A stretch of DNA of 64,000 bases, from assembly GCF_022637555.1 (NCBI RefSeq), contig NZ_CP093342.1:1-64000 (forward strand). Direction: 5' to 3'. Positions 44,186 through 54,407 of the stretch are shown here, piece after piece. The notes beneath the pieces were generated by a model, which ran no database searches, was not told the DNA's origin, and saw only the letters and a list, made by a program, of their open reading frames with translations. A program made the position numbers and the translations under genes. Position 1 is the stretch's first letter. Each line of letters opens with the position of its first letter. The DNA is from Microbacterium sp. H1-D42. GTDB lineage: Bacteria; Actinomycetota; Actinomycetes; Actinomycetales; Microbacteriaceae.

Positions 44186-44719
44186 ATGCGGATCGTCGTA
44201 TCGGGCACCCACGCCAGCGGCAAGAGCACGCTGATCTCGGACTTCGCATTTCGGCACCCGCAGTTCGCGGTTCTGGGCGACCCGTTCGATTCCACCGATG
44301 AGCGGTCAGATCAGCCGTCAGCCGCGCTGTTCGCCGCGCAGCTCGCACTGGCGGCAGACCGACTCGCCGAGGAGGACGTGCGCGATCTCATCGCCGAGCG
44401 CGGCCCCCTCGACTTCCTCGCCTATCTGCTCGCGCTCGCCGAGATCACGGGGGGCGACCTGGCCGTGGGCTTCATTGAGCAGGCAACGGCGGTGACCGCC
44501 CAGTCTCTGCGAAGCGTGGACCTGCTGGTCGTTCTGCCGTTGAGCGCCAGCGACTTGATCCCGCTCGGCGACGATGAGCACCTCGAGCTGCGCCGCGCGA
44601 TGAATGATGTGCTGCTGGATCTCCTCGATGATCCCGAGGTCGTGCCGCCTGAACTCGAGGTGATCGAGATCACCGGCGATCCTGGTGCGCGCCTGGCAGC
44701 CCTCGAGCGATACGTCTGA
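44186..44719 (+). CDS. P-loop NTPase/kinase-like protein
   Basis: This 177-residue protein has Walker A GTHASGKST at residues 7-15 and an acidic Walker-B-like LRSVDLLVVLPL near 110-121. Its layout resembles small nucleotide or metabolite kinases and AAA-like NTPases (NadR/shikimate-kinase size). An ERGPLDFLAYLLAL segment near 72 matches the lid/substrate loop seen in such kinases. The substrate is unknown. It lies 21 bp after the LLM gene and has its own leaderless-type promoter. Confidence 0.8.
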   Translation: MRIVVSGTHASGKSTLISDFAFRHPQFAVLGDPFDSTDERSDQPSAALFAAQLALAADRLAEEDVRDLIAERGPLDFLAYLLALAEITGGDLAVGFIEQATAVTAQSLRSVDLLVVLPLSASDLIPLGDDEHLELRRAMNDVLLDLLDDPEVVPPELEVIEITGDPGARLAALERYV

Positions 44720-44741
44720 ACGGGAGCCGGGTCTGATGCCG

Positions 44742-46499
44742 CTAGATCCCGAACAGCCCCTTGGCCTCGGACTCGAGCAACTCGTAGGCCTCGCCGAAGG
44801 TCTTCGGCATGCGGTCGCGAGGCAGCCCCGACTTGGCGAGCAGCAGACCGAGGATGCCCTCCGCGGGTGGCGTCAGCGGCTTGTCCTTGTTGGCGTGCGC
44901 GGGATGCCCCGGCGTCGCCTCGGGGTTGGGGGGAGTGAACGACGCGGTCGTGTCCGGCCAGTCCCCAGGGTGTCGCGGTTTGGTCAGGTTCACCACAGAC
45001 AGCAGATTGTTCGCTCCTGCATCGCGTGCGGTGAGGGGCTTCAAGCCATGCAGTCGATTCAGGGTGGCGATCACCGAACCGTGGTGCATCTCGTCGTGGA
45101 TGATCGTGTTCTTGGCGGTGTAGGCCGACACGGCGATGGCGGGAACCCGGCATCCGAGGCGATCGAAGGTGAACCCCATCTCTCCCGGTCCTGACTTGTC
45201 CGGCGGCACGGCCTTGGGCGGCGGTACGTGGTCGTAGCAGCCGCCGTGCTCGTCGAAGGTGATCAGCAGCAGGGTGTTGATCGCGTTCGATCCCTTCGCC
45301 GATCCGCTCTTGCGGATCGCCGAGTACACGTCGTGCACGAGCACTTCTCCGGCCCTGACGTCGGATTCCGCACTGTCGATGAAGGTCGTGCCGTCGACCG
45401 TGCTCTCGCGCAGGTGGCCGAACGGCGGGTGGAAGTCGTTGTGGTTGTAGATCATGCGCGGCTCGATGAACGCGTACGCCGGCAGCGTGCCCTTCTTCGC
45501 GTCGGCGTAGAAGTCCTCCATGGTGCCGAACCGCTTGGTCTTCCAGTACTTCCGCAGCACCGGCGCATGCAGGAATCCCGTGAACGAGACCAGCTGCAGC
45601 TTGTCGAAGTAGACGCGCCACGGGATTCCGGCGTCTTCCAGCCGGTTGAAGATCGTCGGTGACGGCTCGGCATCCAGCCACTTCTCGTAGCCGCCGCTGA
45701 AGTGATTGGTGACGAATCCGTGCGAAGTGGAGGCATGGAAGAACGATCTGTTGCAGAACGTCTGCGACGGCACGCCGGAGTACCAGTGGTCGAACACCGC
45801 GAACTCGCGCGCCAGGGTCGACAGAACGGGCAGCATCTCGGGCGAGAACGAGCCCATGATGTGCTTGACCTCTGCGGTCGACGGCTTCTTGCCGCCGCCG
45901 AGCTGCCTGACATGGGTCTCGTAGTCCGTGACGAAGCCGTCCATCGTCGCCTTCGCCCCAGCCGCGGGCGCGTTGAACGGCGCCTTCATCTCGGACGCGG
46001 AGACATCGGCGTTGTGCGGAGGATCGACCGTGCCGAACAGCTGGGTGTTCACGTGGGGGTACTCCTCGCCCGGATCCGGGTCGGGGAAGCCCATGATCCG
46101 GTCGGTCGGCCCGTCGTACACGTGTGCCGGGATGCGGGTGCCGTCGGGGGCGGTGTTGGCGTGATCGCCGAACGCGAGTCCTTCGAACTCGGCGTCCGCC
46201 GGCAGGTCGTTCTTGGAGTACAGGTAGCCGAGCAGATTGTCGAATGAGCGGTTCTCGCCCATCAGCACGACGATGTGGTCGAAGCCGGGTTCGTGTCGCG
46301 GATTGAGCGCGGCATATTCCGGATCGGTCTCGAACCGCTCGTCGCGCTGTGCGATGGATGCCGCGATGGCCGCCCCGCCGACCCCGCCGACGGCGGCTCC
46401 GGCGAGGGCCGCCCCGCCGATGCGAAGGAAATTGCGGCGGGAGGTGTCCGATTCTGAATGATCGTTCTGACCGGATTCGGATTCGGCTTCGGATTCCAT
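44742..46499 (-). CDS. Tat-secreted phosphoesterase (phospholipase C/acid phosphatase family)
   Basis: This 585-residue protein is in the family of AcpA acid phosphatases and PlcC phospholipases. A Tat signal is clear: SRRNFLRIGGAALAGAAVGG at residues 20-39. The catalytic core shows HIVVLMGENRSFDNLLGY near 77 and LLITFDEHGGCYDHVPPP near 405, with the metal-binding Asp/Glu/His set. It should be exported folded and act on phospholipids or phosphoesters outside the cell. The MESEAES start is uncertain because no ribosome-binding site precedes it; the frame is open to 46592. Confidence 0.88.
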   Translation of the reverse strand: MESEAESESGQNDHSESDTSRRNFLRIGGAALAGAAVGGVGGAAIAASIAQRDERFETDPEYAALNPRHEPGFDHIVVLMGENRSFDNLLGYLYSKNDLPADAEFEGLAFGDHANTAPDGTRIPAHVYDGPTDRIMGFPDPDPGEEYPHVNTQLFGTVDPPHNADVSASEMKAPFNAPAAGAKATMDGFVTDYETHVRQLGGGKKPSTAEVKHIMGSFSPEMLPVLSTLAREFAVFDHWYSGVPSQTFCNRSFFHASTSHGFVTNHFSGGYEKWLDAEPSPTIFNRLEDAGIPWRVYFDKLQLVSFTGFLHAPVLRKYWKTKRFGTMEDFYADAKKGTLPAYAFIEPRMIYNHNDFHPPFGHLRESTVDGTTFIDSAESDVRAGEVLVHDVYSAIRKSGSAKGSNAINTLLLITFDEHGGCYDHVPPPKAVPPDKSGPGEMGFTFDRLGCRVPAIAVSAYTAKNTIIHDEMHHGSVIATLNRLHGLKPLTARDAGANNLLSVVNLTKPRHPGDWPDTTASFTPPNPEATPGHPAHANKDKPLTPPAEGILGLLLAKSGLPRDRMPKTFGEAYELLESEAKGLFGI

Positions 46500-46647
46500 G
46501 ACAGGAGCATATGTGCTCGTTGGCTCAGGGCGTGGAGCGCGGCGCGCGTCCACCGATACCCTCCTCTCGGCGGAAGAAATGCCCGCCGGCACACACGAAA
46601 GAGGGCGCCGACCGGAACCTCGATCGACGACCTCCTGTCACTGCGCG

Positions 46648-49218
46648 TCAGGACGCGTCGACCTCTTCGCGCGCGCGGCGACGGCGAACCGCCACCAGCG
46701 CGAGTCCGACCAGCAGCAGCACGCCGGCCGCTGCGAGGTACGGCATGCTGTCGGCACCGGTCGTCGCGAGGCTGCCCTCGAGTGCGTCGCTGTCTTCGGC
46801 ACCCGCGTCACCGGCATCGCCGTCCGAGTCGCCACCGCCGGGGGTCTCCCCGGTGCCGCCACCGCCTGGCACTTCCGCCGCGGCGACGGTCACGGGCGCA
46901 GCGACCTCGTCGCCGTTCTCGCGGATCGCGACGAGCGTGTGCACGCCCGCAGGGGTCGAGGCCGGGATGGTGATGGACGCCTGCAGAGCTCCGTCAGCAT
47001 CCGCCGTCGCCTCACCCACCGACACTGGCTCCGAGCGCAGCTCGAAGAGCACCTTCTCGCCGGCGGCGAAACCCGCACCCGACAGCGACACGGCGTCGCC
47101 GGCGGTGACGGTCGGCGCCTGCAGCGTCAGTGACGCCGGCACCTGCTGCGCGGGCGGAGTCATACCGGCCTCGGTCACCCACTTCTCGCCGTCGTCGTAC
47201 TTGGTGACGGTGAACTCGTCGTACACGTCGCCGACGTTCTTGTCGGTGCTGGCACCGGCGACCTTCTCGGCGATGTATGACCGGTAGACCAGCTGGTCCT
47301 TCGACACGTCGATCACCTGGTACGTGGTGACGCGCTCGCCGCGCATCACCTGCGTGGCGCCGTTGTTGGTCCAGACGTTGCGCTCGGGCGTCTCGAGGTT
47401 GTAGTGCTTGGCGCCGGAGTTCGACACCATGTAGACCGGTCCGGTGGTGAGACCGGGCGTCTCGGTCGCCGTGGTGTTCTTGTACCCGCGGGCGTAGGTG
47501 TGGTCGTGGCCCATCATGACCAGGTCGATGTCGTTGCGCTCGAACACCGGAACCCACTCGTCGCGCAGGATGGGCTCATCACGGCCGGCCGAGGTGGAGT
47601 ACACCGGCTGGTGGAAGGTGACGACGTTCCACTTCGACGGGCTGTCGCTGAGGATGTGGTCGAGCCACGCCGCCTGGAAGCGCGTCCACAGACGCGATAC
47701 ATCGTTCTTCGGGCAGGCGTCGATCGTGCACTCGGGCAGTCCGGTCGGCGTCAGGAAGGTGGTGTCGCGCGTCGCGTTCAGCGTGATGAAGCGCACGTTC
47801 TGGTAGTCGGTGTAGTACGCCGTCTCCTTCGCGAACTCACTCCAGTGCTCGAAGTACGCCTTGTACTGTCGCGCCACGTCGGTGTCGCCCTGAGCGAGAT
47901 TGGCCAGTTCGCCGACCGTGCCGGTCGAGGGATTGTTGTGCGGGTACTCGAAGTTCGCCTTCCACGCGGTGAGCATCTTGTCACCGGAGTACTCGTGGTT
48001 GCCCGGGGCCGCCATGACGTTCGTGGTCGCGGCGGAGTTCTGCATGCCCTTGAACCAGTTCAGCCACTCCGTCTCGTTCGAACCGGTGTTGATGAGGTCA
48101 CCGGCGTGCACCGAGCCGATCGAGCGGGGTGCGTTGGCCTCGGCCTGCTTGACGACCGACGGCCACGTGGTGTCGAGACCGATCTGCGCGTCGCCGTAGT
48201 AGACGAACTGGAAGTCGGTGGCCTTCGGGTCGGCGGTGCGGAACTCGTGCCAGTCGCTCCAGCTGCCCTCGAACCCGACGCGGTAGCGGTAGTCGGATGC
48301 CGGGGTGAGGCCATCGACGGTCGCCGAGAAGTGCTGCAGCGGGTTGCCGTTCACGACGCCGACCGAGCCCGCGTCGACCGTGCGGACCGTGCCGCCGGAT
48401 ACCGGCGCGATCTGCACCTGACCGGTGGTGTGCGAGGCGTCGCCCGCCAGCCATGAGAACGACTGCGAGGTCTCGGGCGTGGTGGTCGGGGTGAGGATGA
48501 CCCGGGTCGGTGGGGCGGCGACGGGCTCGGCGTTCGCCGAGACGAGCTTCAGCTCCGACAGGTCGAAGTAGATGTCCGAGCTCGTCGAGCGGTCCTGATA
48601 CAGCGCCACGGCGATGGTGTTCTCGCCGTCCTTCAGCAGGTCTCCCTTGGCGGCGAAGGTGCTGGTGAGCGGGTCGCCGTTGCTGTCGCCGGCGTACTCG
48701 AGGTTCGTCGTCTCGGTGATGCGTCCGTCGACGTAGCTGGCGACCTTCGTGCCGTTGACCCAGACGACGAGCGCGTCGTCGTAGGTGACGGTGCCGGCGA
48801 GCGATGCCACCTGGTCGGCCACGCCGGCCTCGAGCGTGAAGTCGGTGCGGAAGAAGTAGGTCGGAACCGTCGTCTTCGTGTCGCCGATGTAGTGGTTCAG
48901 CAGCGAGCGCGGCTGGTGCGGCCCGACCTTGCCGAGTGCGCCGTTCTTCGCGCCGAAGGCGCCCTGTGCGCTCTTCCAGGCGCTGTCGTCATAGCTCGGC
49001 GTCGTCCAGACCCGCAGGTTCGCGTCGCCGCGTGCGGGGTCGGCGTTGTCGTCCAGGTAGTGCCAGGTGCTGTCGCTGGTGAGCACGGGTGCCGTCGGCA
49101 CGTCTGGGGAGGGTGCGGCGGATGCCGCGGCCGGGGCGATGAGGGTGCCGCCGATCAGCGCGACGAGCGCCGCGGCAGCCACCGGCCGGACGTGTCGTGT
49201 GACGGGTCGAGAATGCAT
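46648..49218 (-). CDS. Cell-wall-anchored metallophosphatase with LATTG sorting signal
   Basis: This 856-residue protein has a Sec signal peptide (VAAAALVALIGGTLIAPAAAS) and an N-terminal beta-sandwich with WHYLDD and YDDSAWKSAQGAFGAKNG. A fibronectin-like purple acid phosphatase N domain lies near 240-330. The metallophosphatase core has YYGDAQIG, GDLINTG, PGNHEYSG, FHQPVYS and MGHDHTYARG. An Ig-like region and a Gly/Asp-rich linker follow, then LATTG at 817-821, a hydrophobic helix and a basic tail (RRRRAREE). The last three are a complete sortase E signal. AAAGGA precedes the ATG. Confidence 0.92.
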   Translation of the reverse strand: MHSRPVTRHVRPVAAAALVALIGGTLIAPAAASAAPSPDVPTAPVLTSDSTWHYLDDNADPARGDANLRVWTTPSYDDSAWKSAQGAFGAKNGALGKVGPHQPRSLLNHYIGDTKTTVPTYFFRTDFTLEAGVADQVASLAGTVTYDDALVVWVNGTKVASYVDGRITETTNLEYAGDSNGDPLTSTFAAKGDLLKDGENTIAVALYQDRSTSSDIYFDLSELKLVSANAEPVAAPPTRVILTPTTTPETSQSFSWLAGDASHTTGQVQIAPVSGGTVRTVDAGSVGVVNGNPLQHFSATVDGLTPASDYRYRVGFEGSWSDWHEFRTADPKATDFQFVYYGDAQIGLDTTWPSVVKQAEANAPRSIGSVHAGDLINTGSNETEWLNWFKGMQNSAATTNVMAAPGNHEYSGDKMLTAWKANFEYPHNNPSTGTVGELANLAQGDTDVARQYKAYFEHWSEFAKETAYYTDYQNVRFITLNATRDTTFLTPTGLPECTIDACPKNDVSRLWTRFQAAWLDHILSDSPSKWNVVTFHQPVYSTSAGRDEPILRDEWVPVFERNDIDLVMMGHDHTYARGYKNTTATETPGLTTGPVYMVSNSGAKHYNLETPERNVWTNNGATQVMRGERVTTYQVIDVSKDQLVYRSYIAEKVAGASTDKNVGDVYDEFTVTKYDDGEKWVTEAGMTPPAQQVPASLTLQAPTVTAGDAVSLSGAGFAAGEKVLFELRSEPVSVGEATADADGALQASITIPASTPAGVHTLVAIRENGDEVAAPVTVAAAEVPGGGGTGETPGGGDSDGDAGDAGAEDSDALEGSLATTGADSMPYLAAAGVLLLVGLALVAVRRRRAREEVDAS

Positions 49219-49402
49219 GTCGATCCTTTTCTTCGGGTGGGGGAGCGCGTGCCGAGCGCACACGCATCAACCCAATCGGCAGCAGGTGACGCGTCGATGA
49301 CGAAGTGGCGACGGTTCCGTGAATGTCCGGCGCTGGACGCGCGATCGGTGGGGTGCGGTGGATGCCCGTGATCGCTCGACCGGGGATCAGGCACCCGCCC
49401 GG

Positions 49403-49408
49403 TAATCT
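49403..49408 (+). promoter_or_regulatory. -10 element of cca (leaderless)
   Basis: TAATCT lies 7 nt before the ATG at 49416, placing transcription start at or just before the codon. Confidence 0.5.
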
Positions 49409-49415
49409 GGAACCC

Positions 49416-50873
49416 ATGCTCAATATGGCCGAGGGCCTGTCCCGACTCGGCGCGCTCGCCGCGCACCCCGTCGTCGCGAGCCTCGCGACCGCGTTCGCCG
49501 ACGCCGGGTTCGAGCTCGCCGTCGTCGGCGGCCCGGTGCGCGACGCCCTGCTGGGTCGCCCCACTCACGACCTCGACTTCACCACGAACGCGCGACCGGA
49601 TGACATCCTGCGGATCGTCAAGCCGATCTCGACCACCCAGTGGGACATCGGCCGCGCCTTCGGCACCATCGGCGCGCGCATGCAGAACCCCGATGGTCCG
49701 CCCGAGCAGGTGGAGATCACGACCTATCGTGCCGACAGCTATGACGGCAGGACCCGCAAGCCGGTCGTCGAGTTCGGCGACAGCATCGACGGCGACCTGC
49801 AGCGCCGCGACTTCACCGTCAACGCGATGGCGCTGCAGGTGGCGCCACCATCAGCACAGGGGCCGAAGCTCGTCGACCCCACCGGCGGCGTCGAGGATCT
49901 CGTCGCGGGCATCCTGCGCACCCCGATCGACCCCGACGTCAGCTTCGGCGACGATCCGCTGCGGATGCTGCGCGCTGCGCGGTTCAGTGCCCAGCTCGAC
50001 TTCGCCGTCGAAGAGGGCACCTTCGCCGCCATCGAGCGCCTGCGCGGGACGCTCAAGATCGTCAGCCCAGAGCGCATCCAGGGCGAGATCGTGCGGCTCA
50101 TGCAGACGGACGACCCGATCCGCGGCATCCGCGTGCTCGTCGACAGCGGTCTGATCGAGGAGTTCCTGCCAGAGGTCAGCGCGCTGCGGCTGGAGGTCGA
50201 CGAGCACCACCACCACAAGGACGTCTACGAGCACTCGCTCACTGTGGTCCGCCAGGCGATCGCGCTCGAGAAGCAGCGCAATCCCGGCGCCGAGCCCGAC
50301 GTCGCCCTGCGCATCGCTGCGCTGCTGCACGACATCGGCAAGCCCCGTACCCGCAAGCTCGAGGCCGGCGGAGGCGTCACCTTCCACCATCACGACGTGG
50401 TCGGCTCGCGCATGGCGCGCAAGCGCCTGCAGGCCCTGCGCTTCGACGGTGACACGACGGATGCCGTCGCCAAGCTCATCGAGCTGCACCTGCGCTTCTT
50501 CGGATACGCCGAGGGCGCCTGGACCGACAGCGCGGTGCGCCGCTACGTGCGCGACGCCGGTGACATGGTCGAGCGCCTGCACATCCTGGTGCGCGCCGAT
50601 GTCACCACGCGCAACAAGCGCAAGGCCGCCCGTCTGGCCGGCGCCTACGACGACATCGAGCACCGCATCGTCGAGCTGCGCGAGCAGGAGGAGCTCGACA
50701 GCATCCGACCAGAGCTCGACGGCAACGAGATCCAGCAGATCCTCGGCATCGCGCCCGGCCGTGAGGTCGGCGAGGCGTACCGGTACCTGTTGGACATCCG
50801 GCTCGACGAGGGTGTGATCGGATCGGATGCTGCCGCGCAGCGCCTCCGGGACTGGTGGGCCGCCCGCGCCTGA
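49416..50873 (+). CDS. cca: CCA-adding tRNA nucleotidyltransferase with HD domain
   Basis: This enzyme adds or repairs the 3' CCA of tRNAs, needed here because both tRNA genes lack encoded CCA. The 485-residue protein has the class II polymerase head VVGGPVRDALLGRPTHDLDF with the metal-binding DLD, then RRDFTVNAMA, and an HD phosphohydrolase domain with HHHHKDVYEHSLTVV and ALLHDIGKPRT near residue 290. TAATCT 7 nt upstream sets the start; the frame also opens at 49323, which would lie upstream of the promoter. Confidence 0.96.
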   Translation: MLNMAEGLSRLGALAAHPVVASLATAFADAGFELAVVGGPVRDALLGRPTHDLDFTTNARPDDILRIVKPISTTQWDIGRAFGTIGARMQNPDGPPEQVEITTYRADSYDGRTRKPVVEFGDSIDGDLQRRDFTVNAMALQVAPPSAQGPKLVDPTGGVEDLVAGILRTPIDPDVSFGDDPLRMLRAARFSAQLDFAVEEGTFAAIERLRGTLKIVSPERIQGEIVRLMQTDDPIRGIRVLVDSGLIEEFLPEVSALRLEVDEHHHHKDVYEHSLTVVRQAIALEKQRNPGAEPDVALRIAALLHDIGKPRTRKLEAGGGVTFHHHDVVGSRMARKRLQALRFDGDTTDAVAKLIELHLRFFGYAEGAWTDSAVRRYVRDAGDMVERLHILVRADVTTRNKRKAARLAGAYDDIEHRIVELREQEELDSIRPELDGNEIQQILGIAPGREVGEAYRYLLDIRLDEGVIGSDAAAQRLRDWWAARA

Positions 50874-50889
50874 GGCCCGCCATCGGACC

Positions 50890-50895
50890 TACACT
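50890..50895 (+). promoter_or_regulatory. -10 element of the GAF regulator gene
   Basis: TACACT overlaps the first possible TTG codon (50895-50897). A start site near 50902 therefore favours the GTG at 50913. Confidence 0.35.
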
Positions 50896-50912
50896 TGATC
50901 AACACTCAACAC

Positions 50913-52310
50913 GTGATCGAACCCGTCAGTGCTGATCGGAGTCGTGTGGTCGACAGCAGTCGCAGGCCATCGCAATGGTCATCGACGCGCGACGCCTCAC
51001 CGGAGGTGTCGCGCCTGATCGTCGAGCGCGCGCACGAAGAGCTGGTCGCCGGCAATCTCGACGATCGCCGCCTCGAGCAGGTGCGGCCGATGATCCGCGC
51101 GTCGTGGCAGCGCGCCTGGCAGGACCGCATCGGCGCCGAGGGACTGCCGCCGCTGGAGTTCACGCCGGAGGCACTCGACGCGTACCGCTCCGGGCATCCG
51201 CTCTCCGGCGCGATCGAGCTGATCCGCACCCTGCTGCTGCCGGGCTCGCCGGAGGACTCCGGCGTGGTGGTCGCGATCGGCGACCACGCCGGCCGACTGC
51301 TGTGGGTCGAGGGCGACCTGCAGCAGCGGATGCTGTCGGGCGAGATGGGGTTCGTCGAGGGCGCGAACTGGTCGGAGGCCGCGATCGGCACGTCCGCCCC
51401 CGGCACCGCTCTGGCACTCGGCGAATCCGTGCAGATCCACCATGCCGAGCACTACAACCGCCTGGTGCAGCCGTGGTCGTGCACGGCGGCTCCGGTCTTC
51501 GACCCCGAGACCCGGCGCATCCTCGGGGTGATCGATGTCACCGGCGGTGACGAGGCGGTCACGCCGCAGGCGCGGATGCTGGTGGATGCCACCGCCCGCG
51601 CCGTCGAATCCGAGCTGATGATCGCGCGGCTGAGAGCCAGAGCCGAGACGCCCAGAGCCGAGAGCGCCCGGCCGCCGGCATCCACTCGTCGCCCGATGCG
51701 GGACACCCCGCGCCGGGCGCAGCTGCAGGTGCTGGGTCGCGACCGCGCGCGACTCGACGTCGCCGGTGTCGACGCCGAGTCGATCATCGAGCTCAGCGCC
51801 CGGCACGCCGAGATCCTGCTGATGCTCGCCACCCACCGTCAGGGACTGTCGGCCGATCGGCTGGCTGAGCTCGTCTACGGCGAGGGCTCCACGCCGGACA
51901 CGCTGCGGCCGGAGATGGTGCGGCTGCGCAAGGTGCTCGAGCGCATCTCGCCCGACCTGGTGCCGCAGTCGAGGCCGTACCGCCTGCAGGTTCCGCTCGA
52001 GACCGACGCGCAGAACGTGCTCTCGCTGCTCGATCGCGGCGCGCACCGCGTCGCGCTGTCGGCATACCGGGGCCCGGTGCTGCCCGATTCGGATGCCCCT
52101 GGCGTCGTCGAGGTGCGTGAGAGCCTGCGGGGCATCCTGCGCGAGACGATGCTCACCGAGGCGAGTGTCGAAGTGCTGCTCGCGTACGTCGAGATCCCAG
52201 AGGGGGCGTCGGATGCTGAGGTGCTGCGTCTCTGCCTGGAGATGCTGCCCGCGCGCTCGCCGCGCCGGGCGGGTCTGGTGAGCCGGATCGAGAAGCTCGA
52301 CCGGGATTGA
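50913..52310 (+). CDS. GAF-domain transcriptional regulator of aldehyde dehydrogenase
   Basis: This 465-residue protein has a GAF sensor domain at about 95-245 ([26 protein letters not shown] and IQPWSC-like [20 protein letters not shown]). The C-terminal part, [20 protein letters not shown] then LAELVYGEG and [16 protein letters not shown], resembles a winged-helix DNA-binding domain. No sigma-54 AAA+ module is present, unlike AcoR-type activators it otherwise resembles. It faces the aldehyde dehydrogenase gene in the same direction, and repeats TGCAACGT lie between them. The ligand is unknown. Start is chosen by the TACACT element. Confidence 0.8.
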   Translation: MIEPVSADRSRVVDSSRRPSQWSSTRDASPEVSRLIVERAHEELVAGNLDDRRLEQVRPMIRASWQRAWQDRIGAEGLPPLEFTPEALDAYRSGHPLSGAIELIRTLLLPGSPEDSGVVVAIGDHAGRLLWVEGDLQQRMLSGEMGFVEGANWSEAAIGTSAPGTALALGESVQIHHAEHYNRLVQPWSCTAAPVFDPETRRILGVIDVTGGDEAVTPQARMLVDATARAVESELMIARLRARAETPRAESARPPASTRRPMRDTPRRAQLQVLGRDRARLDVAGVDAESIIELSARHAEILLMLATHRQGLSADRLAELVYGEGSTPDTLRPEMVRLRKVLERISPDLVPQSRPYRLQVPLETDAQNVLSLLDRGAHRVALSAYRGPVLPDSDAPGVVEVRESLRGILRETMLTEASVEVLLAYVEIPEGASDAEVLRLCLEMLPARSPRRAGLVSRIEKLDRD

Positions 52311-52340
52311 CTCCGAGACGCGGTCCGTCTGCGCCGCCCT

Positions 52341-52381
52341 CGCAACCCGATGCAACGTGACGCACGGTCGTGCAACGTTGC
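52341..52381. promoter_or_regulatory. Candidate operator: TGCAACGT direct repeats
   Basis: TGCAACGT occurs at 52351-52358 and 52371-52378, with CGCAAC at 52341 as a weaker copy. The last merges into the palindrome GCAACGTTGC (52372-52381). Spacing of about 10-20 bp puts the copies on one helix face. It sits between the regulator and the dehydrogenase, the expected target. Confidence 0.5.
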
Positions 52382-52440
52382 GCGACGTACCTTCGACGAG
52401 ATCGGACGGCACCGACGCCGCCACTGTCGAAGGAGACTCA

Positions 52441-53991
52441 ATGACCATCGTCGAAGAGACCGTGTCGACCGCCTACGCGGCCCCTGGAACATCAGGCGCC
52501 ATCGCCAGTTATCGCCCCCGCTACGGCCACTACATCGGCGGCGAGTTCGTCGAACCCGTGAAGGGTCAGTACTTCGAGAACATCAGCCCCGTCAACGGCA
52601 AGCCGTTCACGGAGATCGCCCGCGGCACGGCAGAGGACATCGATCGCGCCGTCGACGTCGCCTGGCAGGCGTTCGCCGGCTGGGGCAGGACCAGCCCCGC
52701 CGAGCGCGCGGTCGTGCTCAACAAGATCGCCGACCGCATGGAGCAGCACCTCGAGCAGATCGCCGTCGCCGAGACCTGGGAGAACGGCAAGCCCGTCCGC
52801 GAGACCCTTGCCGCCGACATCCCGCTCGCGATCGATCACTTCCGCTACTTCGCCGGCGTCCTGCGCGCCCAGGAGGGCGGCATCAGCCAGCTCGACGAGA
52901 ACACCGTCGCGTACCACTTCCACGAGCCGCTGGGTGTGGTCGGTCAGATCATCCCGTGGAACTTCCCGATCCTCATGGCCGTCTGGAAGCTCGCCCCCGC
53001 GCTGGCCGCAGGCAACTGCATCGTGATGAAGCCGGCCGAGCAGACCCCGGCATCCATCCTCTTCCTGTTCGAGATCATCGGCGACCTGCTGCCGGCCGGC
53101 GTCGTCAACATCGTGAACGGCTTCGGCATCGAGGCGGGCGCCCCGCTCGCACAGCACAAGCGGATCCGCAAGGTCGCGTTCACCGGCGAGACGACCACGG
53201 GCCGGCTGATCATGCAGTACGCCTCGCAGAACCTCATCCCGGTCACCCTCGAGCTCGGAGGCAAGTCGCCGAACGTGTTCTTCGAGGACGTCGCCCGCTC
53301 GACCAGCGACCCGTACTACGACAAGGCGCTGGAGGGCTTCACGATGTTCGCTCTGAACCAGGGCGAGGTGTGCACCTGCCCCTCGCGGGCGCTCATCCAG
53401 GCATCCATCTACGACGGCTTCGTCTCGGACGGACTGGAGCGCGTCGGCAAGATCATCCAGGGCAACCCACTCGATCGGACCACGATGATCGGCGCGCAGG
53501 CCTCGAACGACCAGCTCGAGAAGATCCTCAGCTACATCGACATCGGCAAGCAGGGTGGTGCACGACTGCTCACGGGCGGCGAGCGGGTCGACCTCGGCGG
53601 TGACCTCAGCGGCGGGTTCTACGTCGCCCCGACGGTCTTCGAGGGCACGAACGACATGCGCATCTTCCAGGAGGAGATCTTCGGACCGGTGCTGTCGGTC
53701 ACGAGCTTCAACGACTTCGACGATGCGATCGGCATCGCCAACGACACCCTCTACGGCCTCGGTGCTGGTGTGTGGAGTCGCAGCGGCGACACTGCGTACC
53801 GCGCGGGGCGCGCGATCCAGGCCGGCCGGGTGTGGACGAACACGTACCACCAGTACCCGGCGCACGCCGCGTTCGGCGGGTACAAGCAGTCCGGCATCGG
53901 CCGCGAGAACCACCGCATGATGCTCGATCACTACCAGCAGACCAAGAACCTGCTGGTGTCGTACGCAGAGGGCCCGATGGGCTTCTTCTGA
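52441..53991 (+). CDS. Aldehyde dehydrogenase, ExaC/AldB-type
   Basis: This NAD-dependent enzyme oxidises acetaldehyde or similar aldehydes to acids. The 516-residue protein has the cofactor region [20 protein letters not shown] with [22 protein letters not shown] with the general base Glu, and the catalytic Cys in [10 protein letters not shown]. Two cysteines here fit the ExaC/AldB subgroup. GAAGGAG lies 8 nt before the ATG at 52441. The DUF779 gene starts on its stop codon (TGATG-type overlap at 53989-53993). Confidence 0.95.
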   Translation: MTIVEETVSTAYAAPGTSGAIASYRPRYGHYIGGEFVEPVKGQYFENISPVNGKPFTEIARGTAEDIDRAVDVAWQAFAGWGRTSPAERAVVLNKIADRMEQHLEQIAVAETWENGKPVRETLAADIPLAIDHFRYFAGVLRAQEGGISQLDENTVAYHFHEPLGVVGQIIPWNFPILMAVWKLAPALAAGNCIVMKPAEQTPASILFLFEIIGDLLPAGVVNIVNGFGIEAGAPLAQHKRIRKVAFTGETTTGRLIMQYASQNLIPVTLELGGKSPNVFFEDVARSTSDPYYDKALEGFTMFALNQGEVCTCPSRALIQASIYDGFVSDGLERVGKIIQGNPLDRTTMIGAQASNDQLEKILSYIDIGKQGGARLLTGGERVDLGGDLSGGFYVAPTVFEGTNDMRIFQEEIFGPVLSVTSFNDFDDAIGIANDTLYGLGAGVWSRSGDTAYRAGRAIQAGRVWTNTYHQYPAHAAFGGYKQSGIGRENHRMMLDHYQQTKNLLVSYAEGPMGFF

Positions 53992-54383
53992 TGTCCGAGC
54001 AGCTTTCCAGGGTCGCCGTGTCGCAGGACGCGGCGGCTCTGCTGCGGCAGCTGACCGCGCAGCACGGGCCGCTGATGTTCCATCAGTCCGGCGGATGCTG
54101 CGACGGCTCATCGCCGATGTGCTATCCGATCGGCATGTTCATCACTGGCCCCGGCGATGTGAAACTCGGCGACCTGGACGTCGGGCTCGACGCCGACGTG
54201 GAGATGTTCATGTCGGCATCGCAGTTCGAGTACTGGAAGTACACCCATCTCACCGTCGACGTCGTCGAGGGACGTGGGGCGGGGTTCAGCGTGGAGGGCC
54301 CGACCGGGATGCGGTTCCTGACCAGATCCCGGATGCTGAATGACGCCGAACTGGAGTACTTCGACCTCGCTCCGTCGGCCTGA
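53991..54383 (+). CDS. DUF779-family protein
   Basis: This 130-residue protein has the family's cysteine signature HQSGGCCDGSSPMCYP near residues 31-46, then FITGPGDVKLG and a C-terminal GAGFSVEGPTGMRFLTRSR. DUF779 proteins nearly always accompany ExaC/AldB-type aldehyde dehydrogenases and may help with metal or cofactor handling. The role is inferred. It overlaps the dehydrogenase stop by one base, so the two are co-translated. Confidence 0.93.
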   Translation: MSEQLSRVAVSQDAAALLRQLTAQHGPLMFHQSGGCCDGSSPMCYPIGMFITGPGDVKLGDLDVGLDADVEMFMSASQFEYWKYTHLTVDVVEGRGAGFSVEGPTGMRFLTRSRMLNDAELEYFDLAPSA

Positions 54384-54407
54384 GGACTCCCCGGGAAGAG
54401 GCGCTGT

